Below, one piece after another: positions 55,404 to 64,000 of a DNA stretch of 64,000 nucleotides. The notes below the pieces were generated by a model, which saw nothing but the letters and a program-made list of their open reading frames with translations, ran no database searches and was not told the origin of the DNA. The position numbers were made by a program, and so were the translations under genes. Origin of the DNA: Scandinavium goeteborgense (GTDB taxonomy: Bacteria; Pseudomonadota; Gammaproteobacteria; Enterobacterales; Enterobacteriaceae); NCBI RefSeq assembly GCF_003935895.2, contig NZ_CP054058.1, positions 1-64,000 on the forward strand, read 5' to 3'. The stretch's first letter is position 1, and each line of letters begins with the position of its first letter.

Positions 55404-56216
55404 TTACTCTTCATCCTTCAAGTTGCCTCTTTGTTGGCTACATTCACTCATCCCGATCACATAGTTATCTATGCTCTCGGGAATTCGTTCATTTGCCGCC
55501 GCGATGCAACGTGAATGATTTTGAGTTGTTTTTGATGCCTGCATGATAGACCACCACTCCGCATCAGCCTCGATTTCCCCACGCTCATTGACGTGTGGGT
55601 AAGGCAAGCCTTTACGCTTCGAGACGTGCGCCAGCACCGGGTAGCCGCCTTCGAACAACAGGCGCTGTTGTTCTTCTTGCGGGAGCATGCTGTTTTCGCG
55701 CAGGTACATGCCTGCGTTTTGCCGCTGGCGCTGAGCTTCATAGAGAATAAGGGCGGAGGCGACGGAAACGTTCAGTGACTGCACCATGCCGGTCATCGGG
55801 ATAATGATGTCCTGGTCGGCGAGATCTAACGCTTCCTGAGTAATGCCGGTTTTTTCCTGACCCATCAACACACAGGTCGGACGTGTGTAATCGATTTCGC
55901 GAAAATCGACTGCTTTATCAGAGAGATGAGTGGCAAGGATTTGCATGCCACGGCCTTTCAGCGTGGCGACGGCATCGCCGATGTTTGGGTGGGTTTTGAC
56001 CTGCACCCAACTGTTGCTGCCTGCGGCACTGGACACCATGGTACGCATGCGGTTTCCCGGCCAGACGGCGTGGACTTCGTGCACGCCAACGGCATCGGCA
56101 GTACGAATGATTGCCGAAACATTATGGGGCTTGTGGACCTGCTCCATACAGACGGTCAGATCAGGCTGACGCCTGGCGAGCATCTCACAGATACGCGCAT
56201 AACGCTGTGAATTCAT
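55404..56216 (-). CDS. trmH: tRNA (guanosine-18-2'-O)-methyltransferase TrmH with repeat-encoded tail
   Basis: SPOUT-class methyltransferase making Gm18 in tRNA. It starts at ATG 56216 (MNSQRYARICEM); the in-frame TTG six codons upstream is not used in relatives. Residues 1-229 follow E. coli TrmH, including NVSAIIRTADAVGVHEVH, GQEKTGITQEAL and the SAM-knot segment MVQSLNVSVASALILYEAQRQRQ. E. coli TrmH ends at MQAAG after 229 residues; here the frame runs about 40 residues further (NHSRCIAAANERIPESIDNY...), encoded by the ERIC copy. The tail is unlikely to have evolved function but may affect stability. Its ribosome-binding site also comes from an ERIC copy. Confidence 0.95.
   Translation of the reverse strand: MNSQRYARICEMLARRQPDLTVCMEQVHKPHNVSAIIRTADAVGVHEVHAVWPGNRMRTMVSSAAGSNSWVQVKTHPNIGDAVATLKGRGMQILATHLSDKAVDFREIDYTRPTCVLMGQEKTGITQEALDLADQDIIIPMTGMVQSLNVSVASALILYEAQRQRQNAGMYLRENSMLPQEEQQRLLFEGGYPVLAHVSKRKGLPYPHVNERGEIEADAEWWSIMQASKTTQNHSRCIAAANERIPESIDNYVIGMSECSQQRGNLKDEE
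55410..55522. repeat. ERIC-type repeat, copy 1 (3' end of trmH)
   Basis: 113-bp imperfect palindromic element. On the minus strand it has the ERIC centre GAATTCCCGAGAGCATAGATAACTATGTGATCGGGATGAGTGA (ERIC consensus: GAATCCCCAGGAGCTTACATAAGTAAGTGACTGGGGTGAGCG). It aligns end to end with copy 2 at 56223-56335 in the same orientation. It lies inside the trmH reading frame and ends 6 bp before the recG ATG. Confidence 0.85.
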
Positions 56217-56222
56217 AAACAC

Positions 56223-56335
56223 TTCATCCTTCAAATTGCCTCAGCGTTGCCTGCGCTCACTCACCCCAGTCACGTACTTCTGCACGTTTCCGGGGATTCA
56301 TTCGCTTGCCGCCTCGACGCAATTCGAATGATTTT
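56223..56335. repeat. ERIC-type repeat, copy 2 (between spoT and trmH)
   Basis: 113 bp. On the minus strand it reads ...ATGAATCCCCGGAAACGTGCAGAAGTACGTGACTGGGGTGAGTGAGCG..., closer to the ERIC consensus than copy 1. It begins 11 bp after the spoT stop and ends 7 bp before the trmH ATG with the same TTGAAGGATGAAG end as copy 1. Confidence 0.9.
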
Positions 56336-56345
56336 GTGTTTAACA

Positions 56346-58460
56346 CTAGTTTCTATTACGGGTGACTTTAATCACATCCGGCATAACGCGAATTTTGCGC
56401 ATGATGTTGGCCAGATGGACGCGATCGCGTGCCGTCAGACGAATGAAGGCACTGTAGACGCGACCATCTTTCTCTTCCGTATTCAGGCTCTGAATATTAG
56501 ATGAGGCGGTGTTGATCGCGGCGGTAAGGTTCGCCAGCGCACCCTGATGGTTGAACATATCCACCTTAATTTCGGTGATAAATTCCTGTTCGGTCTCTTT
56601 ATCCCACTCCACGGCCATGAATTTTTCCGGCTCTTTCTGGTAACCGCGAATATTTCGGCACGACTCGTGGTGGATAACCAGCCCTTTGCCCGGGCTGACG
56701 TGGGCGATGATTGGATCGCCTGGAATTGGGCGGCAGCATTTAGCAAAGGTAATCAGCACGCCATCGGCGCCTTTAATCGGCAGATGACCGTGGCCGGACG
56801 GCGTTGGCTGCTGCGCTGCACCGGCTTCGCCATGCTGTAAATTCTTCGCGACCACCACGCTCATAGCGTTGCCCAGACCGATTTCGGCCAGCAGATCGTC
56901 AAGCGTAGGGAGTTTCATGCGAACCAGTTCGCGATGAATATTTTCCTGCGGAATTTCGGCGAGCTTACGGCTGCCTCCAAGCGCATGGTTCAGCAGACGA
57001 CGGCCGAGACTGACGGAGTCATCGCGCTTCAGGTTCTTCAGCAGCTGACGGATTCTGGCGCGCGCTTTTGAGCTGACCACAAAGTTCAGCCACGCAGCAT
57101 TCGGGCGGGCGCCCGGTGCGGTGATAATTTCGACGGTTTGTCCGCTGGTGAGCGGCTGCGACAGCGGATAAGGCTGTCTGTCGACGCGAGCACCGACGCA
57201 GGCATGACCGATATCGGTATGGACCGCGTAGGCAAAATCGACCGGCGTCGCACCGGCTGGAAGTTCGACAATGCGGCCTTCCGGGGTGAAAACATAAATC
57301 TCATCCGGGAAGAGATCAGATTTTACGCTCTCGATAAATTCAAACGAGCTACCGGCACTCTGCTGCAGTTCGAGCAGGCTTTGCATCCAGCGCTGGGCGC
57401 GGATTTGTGCGGTAGTACTGCTTTCGCCATTCTCTTTGTACGCCCAGTGTGCGGCAACACCCATCTCTGCCATCACGTCCATGTCTTCGGTACGAATCTG
57501 CACCTCAACCGGCACGCCGTGCGGGCCAATCATTGAGGTATGCAACGATTGATATCCGTTGGCTTTTGGAATAGCGATGTAGTCTTTTACCCGACCAGGA
57601 CGCGGCTTGTACAGGCTGTGCATCTGGCCCAGCACGCGGTAGCAGGTGTCGAAATCATGGACGATCACGCGGAAGGCGTAGATATCCATAATCGAGTGAA
57701 AACGCTGCTCTTTGAGCACCATTTTGCAGTATATGGAGTAGAGATGTTTTTCACGGCCGCTGACGCGACACGGAATTCCCGCTTCCTGTAACCGTCCGTC
57801 GATTTCAGAAAGGATCTTCTGAATCATCTCTTTACGGTTGCCACGTGCCGCTTTCACTACCTCTTTGATAACGCGGTAGCGGTTAGGATACAGCGCTTCA
57901 AAGCCCAGCTCTTCGAGCTCGGTTTTAATGTGATGAATACCTAAACGGTGCGCCAGCGGGCTGTAGATTTCCAGCGTTTCGCGGGCAATGCGGCGGCGCT
58001 TGTCCGGGCGAAGAGAGCCCAACGTGCGCATATTGTGGGTGCGGTCGGCAAGTTTGATGAGAATGACGCGGATATCCTGCACCATCGCCATAATCATCTT
58101 GCGAAAGTTTTCGGCCTGCGCCTCTTTCTTATCGCGGAACTTAAGCTTATCAAGCTTGGACACCCCTTCTACCAGTTCAGCAACGCTTTTGCCAAACAGC
58201 TGTTCCATATCCTGGTAGGTGGCGGGGGTATCTTCAATCACGTCATGCAGTAGGGCTGCCATCAGCGTTTCATAGTCGAGTTTCATCTCGGCCAGAATAC
58301 AGGCAACGGCTACCGGGTGCGTGATATAGGGTTCACCGCTTGAACGTGTCTGTCCCTCGTGAGCATCACGTGCAACGAGATAAGCCTGCTGAAGACGCTT
58401 AATCTGGTCTTCTGGCAGGTAAGTTTGAATCAGTTGATTCAGGCTCTCAAACAGATACAA
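56346..58460 (-). CDS. spoT: Bifunctional (p)ppGpp synthetase/hydrolase SpoT
   Basis: Controls (p)ppGpp levels under carbon, fatty-acid and iron limitation. The 704-residue product (E. coli 702) has an HD hydrolase domain (HDVIEDTPATYQ near residue 72), a synthetase domain (about 200-370, KPRPGRVKDYIAIPKANGYQSLHT), TGS domain (about 387-450, FTPEGRIVELPAGATPVDFAYAVHTDIGH), a helical/zinc-finger-like region and a C-terminal ACT domain (from about 628). It is downstream of rpoZ by 19 bp in the gmk-rpoZ-spoT-trmH-recG operon. Confidence 0.98.
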   Translation of the reverse strand: MYLFESLNQLIQTYLPEDQIKRLQQAYLVARDAHEGQTRSSGEPYITHPVAVACILAEMKLDYETLMAALLHDVIEDTPATYQDMEQLFGKSVAELVEGVSKLDKLKFRDKKEAQAENFRKMIMAMVQDIRVILIKLADRTHNMRTLGSLRPDKRRRIARETLEIYSPLAHRLGIHHIKTELEELGFEALYPNRYRVIKEVVKAARGNRKEMIQKILSEIDGRLQEAGIPCRVSGREKHLYSIYCKMVLKEQRFHSIMDIYAFRVIVHDFDTCYRVLGQMHSLYKPRPGRVKDYIAIPKANGYQSLHTSMIGPHGVPVEVQIRTEDMDVMAEMGVAAHWAYKENGESSTTAQIRAQRWMQSLLELQQSAGSSFEFIESVKSDLFPDEIYVFTPEGRIVELPAGATPVDFAYAVHTDIGHACVGARVDRQPYPLSQPLTSGQTVEIITAPGARPNAAWLNFVVSSKARARIRQLLKNLKRDDSVSLGRRLLNHALGGSRKLAEIPQENIHRELVRMKLPTLDDLLAEIGLGNAMSVVVAKNLQHGEAGAAQQPTPSGHGHLPIKGADGVLITFAKCCRPIPGDPIIAHVSPGKGLVIHHESCRNIRGYQKEPEKFMAVEWDKETEQEFITEIKVDMFNHQGALANLTAAINTASSNIQSLNTEEKDGRVYSAFIRLTARDRVHLANIMRKIRVMPDVIKVTRNRN

Positions 58461-58479
58461 GGGCGACCCGCAGGGTTAA

Positions 58480-58755
58480 TTAACGACGACCTTCAGCAAT
58501 GGCGGTAACGGCCTGCAGTTCTGCGGCTTCCTGCTCTTGCTGTTCCTGGCGATCACGAACGTCGAGGATCTGGTTGTTGATCAGACCTTCTTCGATTTCG
58601 CGCAGCGCGATTACGGTGGTTTTGTCGTTCTCTTCTGGTACCAGTGGATCTTTACCGCCTGTCTGCATCTGACGAGCGCGACGCGCGGCGACCAGCACCA
58701 GGTCAAAACGGTTACCAATTTTCTCTACAGCGTCCTGAACAGTTACGCGTGCCAT
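58480..58755 (-). CDS. rpoZ: RNA polymerase omega subunit
   Basis: Promotes beta' folding and assembly of RNA polymerase and forms ppGpp site 1 with beta'. The 91-residue product is identical or nearly so to E. coli RpoZ ([31 protein letters not shown]). The N-terminal MARVTVQDA that contributes to ppGpp binding is intact. It is linked with spoT, which makes and degrades that ligand. Confidence 0.99.
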   Translation of the reverse strand: MARVTVQDAVEKIGNRFDLVLVAARRARQMQTGGKDPLVPEENDKTTVIALREIEEGLINNQILDVRDRQEQQEQEAAELQAVTAIAEGRR

Positions 58756-58808
58756 ATTTCAAAGCTCCACAGATGACGAAATGACTGGGCATGATACTGA
58801 ATGTGGGT

Positions 58809-59513
<705 letters not shown>

Positions 59514-59667
59514 TCACACTTTTTACGTCACTTTCTTCCCTTTTGCGCACGCCTTTCCTGATTTTTCTATCTGTTGCAGCAACAGCACAAACTCCTCTGA
59601 AGCAAGTGCGCAATACCGAAAAGCCCCTCTCGCCACCTGTTTTTGTTCGCGCTACAACCTGTCGTAA

Positions 59668-61979
<2,312 letters not shown>

Positions 61980-62173
61980 AATCACCCTCGCAAGTTAGAG
62001 CGGCAGATTAGTGATTTGTGCGGTGAATCACGATTGAGATTTTCTAAGGCAAACTGAAAAGGATTAGTTTTTGTTATTTGAAATGACAGCTATTGGCCAT
62101 GTTAAGGCTATTTTACTTTGTTAAGGGATTAGTAAAAGTATGCTGTTTAACGCGCGTTGAAGGCAGGAAATTG

Positions 62174-62196
62174 AAAAGCCCGGCATGAACCGGGCC
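62174..62196 (-). terminator. Terminator of yicC
   Basis: GCCCGG / CCGGGC hairpin with loop CATGAA, followed on the minus strand by TTTTC, 8 bp after the yicC stop. The adjoining yicG upstream gap (61980-62173) is AT-rich with no feature I can assign. Confidence 0.8.
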
Positions 62197-62203
62197 TGTG
62201 CGC

Positions 62204-63067
62204 TTACTCGATATTCTGAATCTGCTCGCGCATCTGTTCAATCAACACTTTCAGCTCGATGGCAGAGGTGGTGACTTCACTGTTGATGGATTTAGACGCC
62301 AGCGTGTTCGATTCGCGGTTGAACTCCTGCATCATAAAGTCGAGGCGACGGCCTACTGCCTCTTTCTTTTTCAGGATGTTCCAGGTTTCTTTCACATGGG
62401 CTTCGAGACGATCAAGCTCTTCAGAAACGTCGATGCGCTGAGCCATCATGACCAGTTCCTGCTCGAGGCGATTGTTCTCCAGCTGAACCTGCGCATCTTC
62501 AAGCTTCGAAACCAGACGCTCGCGCTGCCACTGGAGAATTTCAGGCATATGCGCACGGACTTTGACAACTTCGGCGCTAACGCCGTCAAGACGTTGTTCG
62601 ATGAGCGCTTTCAGCGCGGTGCCTTCAGTTTCACGGGCAACGATGAAGTCATCCAGGGCGCCATCAAGGGCAGAGAGGATTTCAGCGGTGATAGCATCAA
62701 GATCTTGCTCCTGAGCGGCCATAACGCCCGGCCAACGCAGAATATCTACCGGGTTAACTTCGCCTTCGTCGCTCTGCATTTTGACCCAGTTGGCCGCATT
62801 GACCAGCTGTTTCGCCAGCTTTTCGTTCAGGATGAGCTCGCCTGTTGCGCTCGGATCCTGTTCGAAACGCAGGGTGCACTCGACCTTGCCACGCGTCAGG
62901 CGGGCACGGATACGTTCACGGACAACCGGCTCAAGGCTACGGAACTGCTCCGGCATGCGGAAGTAAGTTTCGAGATAACGCTGGTTTACCGAGCGCAATT
63001 CCCACGCGGCACTGCCCCATTCACCTTTGATTTCACGACGGGCGTAGGCGGTCATACTGCGGATCAT
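62204..63067 (-). CDS. yicC: YicC-family RNase/RNA-decay factor
   Basis: YicC proteins are reported as endoribonucleases or adaptors that promote small-RNA turnover. The 287-residue product has the YicC N-terminal domain (MIRSMTAYARREIKGEWGSAAWELRSVNQRYLETYFRMPEQ) and the C-terminal DUF1732 domain (HVKETWNILKKKEAVGRRLDFMMQEFNRESNTLASKS). It contains acidic residues typical of the proposed metal site. It is divergent from rph, as in E. coli. Confidence 0.96.
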   Translation of the reverse strand: MIRSMTAYARREIKGEWGSAAWELRSVNQRYLETYFRMPEQFRSLEPVVRERIRARLTRGKVECTLRFEQDPSATGELILNEKLAKQLVNAANWVKMQSDEGEVNPVDILRWPGVMAAQEQDLDAITAEILSALDGALDDFIVARETEGTALKALIEQRLDGVSAEVVKVRAHMPEILQWQRERLVSKLEDAQVQLENNRLEQELVMMAQRIDVSEELDRLEAHVKETWNILKKKEAVGRRLDFMMQEFNRESNTLASKSINSEVTTSAIELKVLIEQMREQIQNIE

Positions 63068-63191
63068 AGACGTTCCTGTTTTTAAAGGAGAGATGGAGGG
63101 ATTATAGCTAGCAGGGCTTTCTCATGATAGGAATATGCGTCCTTAATCCGTATAATGCGCGCCACATTCGTTTTAAGCCGGAGATATCATC

Positions 63192-63908
63192 ATGCGTCCA
63201 GCAGGCCGTAGCGCTCATCAGGTGCGTCCCGTAACCCTGACCCGTAACTACACCAAACACGCTGAAGGCTCTGTGCTTGTCGAATTCGGTGATACCAAAG
63301 TGCTTTGCACTGCCTCCATTGACGAAGGCGTGCCACGTTTTCTGAAAGGACAGGGCCAGGGCTGGATCACCGCCGAATACGGCATGCTGCCGCGTTCCAC
63401 CCACACCCGCAACGCCCGTGAAGCGGCGAAAGGCAAGCAGGGTGGCCGTACCATGGAAATACAGCGTCTGATCGCTCGCGCCCTGCGCGCTGCCGTTGAC
63501 CTGAAGACGCTGGGTGAATTCACTATTACGCTGGACTGCGATGTCATTCAGGCTGATGGCGGCACGCGTACTGCATCTATTACCGGTGCCTGTGTGGCGC
63601 TGGCTGATGCCCTGAACAAACTGGTTGCTGCCGGTAAGCTCAAAACCAACCCAATGAAGGGCATGGTTGCAGCGGTTTCCGTCGGTATTGTGGCCGGTGA
63701 AGCGCTGTGCGACCTGGAATACGTTGAAGATTCCGCCGCAGAAACTGACATGAACGTGGTGATGACCGAAGATGGTCGCATCATCGAAGTGCAGGGGACG
63801 GCAGAAGGAGAACCGTTCACCCATGAGGAACTTCTTACCTTGTTGGCTTTGGCCCGAGGGGGAATCGAATCCATTGTCACGACGCAGAAAGCGGCGTTAG
63901 AAAATTAA
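63192..63908 (+). CDS. rph: Ribonuclease PH, intact
   Basis: Phosphorolytic 3'-5' exoribonuclease that trims tRNA precursors. The 238-residue product is full length ([42 protein letters not shown] to TTQKAALEN). The frameshift that truncates E. coli K-12 rph and depresses pyrE is absent. A -10-like TATAAT (63151-63156) lies 36 bp upstream without a good -35. The stop lies 5 bp before the pyrE attenuator stem, so ribosomes can reach the hairpin, as the attenuation model requires. Confidence 0.98.
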   Translation: MRPAGRSAHQVRPVTLTRNYTKHAEGSVLVEFGDTKVLCTASIDEGVPRFLKGQGQGWITAEYGMLPRSTHTRNAREAAKGKQGGRTMEIQRLIARALRAAVDLKTLGEFTITLDCDVIQADGGTRTASITGACVALADALNKLVAAGKLKTNPMKGMVAAVSVGIVAGEALCDLEYVEDSAAETDMNVVMTEDGRIIEVQGTAEGEPFTHEELLTLLALARGGIESIVTTQKAALEN

Positions 63909-63913
63909 TAAGA

Positions 63914-63940
63914 GGGCGACTGATGAGTCGCCCTTTTTTT
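63914..63940 (+). terminator. pyrE attenuator
   Basis: GGGCGACT-GATG-AGTCGCCC, an 8-bp perfect stem followed by seven T, between rph and pyrE. In E. coli, low UTP slows polymerase so that ribosomes finishing rph block the hairpin. The 5-bp distance to the rph stop preserves that geometry. Confidence 0.95.
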
Positions 63941-63971
63941 GTCTGTAGAAAACAGGATGAGGAGCGAATCC

Positions 63972-64000
63972 ATGAAACCGTATCAGCGCCAGTTTATTGA
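63972..64000 (+). CDS. pyrE: Orotate phosphoribosyltransferase (first nine codons)
   Basis: Begins MKPYQRQFI, identical to E. coli PyrE, which makes OMP from orotate and PRPP. An AGGATGAGGAG ribosome-binding stretch lies upstream. The gene continues beyond the window; position after rph and the attenuator confirms it. Confidence 0.93.

Noticed and set aside
62198-63085. 295-codon open frame antisense to yicC
   Set aside because: yicC is clearly the real gene; the antisense frame is a by-product of its codon use and has no family features.
63108-63824. 238-codon frame antisense to rph
   Set aside because: rph is intact and recognised along its full length; the opposite frame has no plausible ribosome-binding site or motif.
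63192-63908. The K-12 rph frameshift
   Set aside because: The reading frame is continuous to the normal C-terminus with the stop just before the attenuator, so rph is functional here.

Overview
The window is enterobacterial chromosome. It starts inside dnaA (codon 24) and ends nine codons into pyrE. Proteins are near-identical to Escherichia coli K-12 counterparts, but the accessory content (aglAB-type alpha-glucoside operon, GTAGGCCCGGC-type REP/BIME repeats, an EamA transporter beside tisB, a serine hydrolase/MFS/TetR cassette) points to an Enterobacter/Lelliottia/Klebsiella-like relative rather than Escherichia. Species is inferred from remembered family sequences; no search was run. Comparisons with K-12 gene order are also from memory.

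Layout. 1-6 kb: replication block dnaA-dnaN-recF-gyrB. 6-12 kb: yidA, yidR, yidQ, the heat-shock pair ibpA/ibpB (sigma-32 promoter and two ROSE-type RNA thermometers) and yidE. 11.6-15.5 kb: the regulator yidP divergent from an intact PTS/6-phospho-alpha-glucosidase operon. 15.5-21.2 kb: emrD, an EamA transporter, the SOS toxin-antitoxin tisB/istR (missed by ordinary gene callers), the ivbL leader with attenuator, ilvBN and yicN. 21.3-35.4 kb: yicIJ, selC, two lipoproteins, nlpA, an accessory cassette, yicL, yicS and nepI. This block appears inverted relative to E. coli, and both its ends carry the same palindromic repeat family. 35.4-40.1 kb: yicH, xanP, gltS.

40.1-53.3 kb is the most unusual part. 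In E. coli gltS and recG are neighbours. Here a block normally found several map minutes away lies between them, and it is circularly permuted: glpK-glpF-zapB | three capsule-export genes | sbp-cdh-tpiA-yiiQ-yiiR-fpr-glpX. The glpFKX operon is therefore split, with glpX-fpr downstream of recG and glpFK convergent with gltS. The zapB/sbp joint holds an orphan wza-wzb-wzc (gfcE-etp-etk) cluster, and the gltS/glpK joint holds a BIME.

53.3-64 kb: the gmk-rpoZ-spoT-trmH-recG operon (with two 113-bp ERIC-type repeats, one forming a C-terminal tail on TrmH), ligB, yicG, yicC, an intact rph and the pyrE attenuator.

No CRISPR array, transposase, integrase, phage gene or rRNA was seen; selC is the only tRNA gene.
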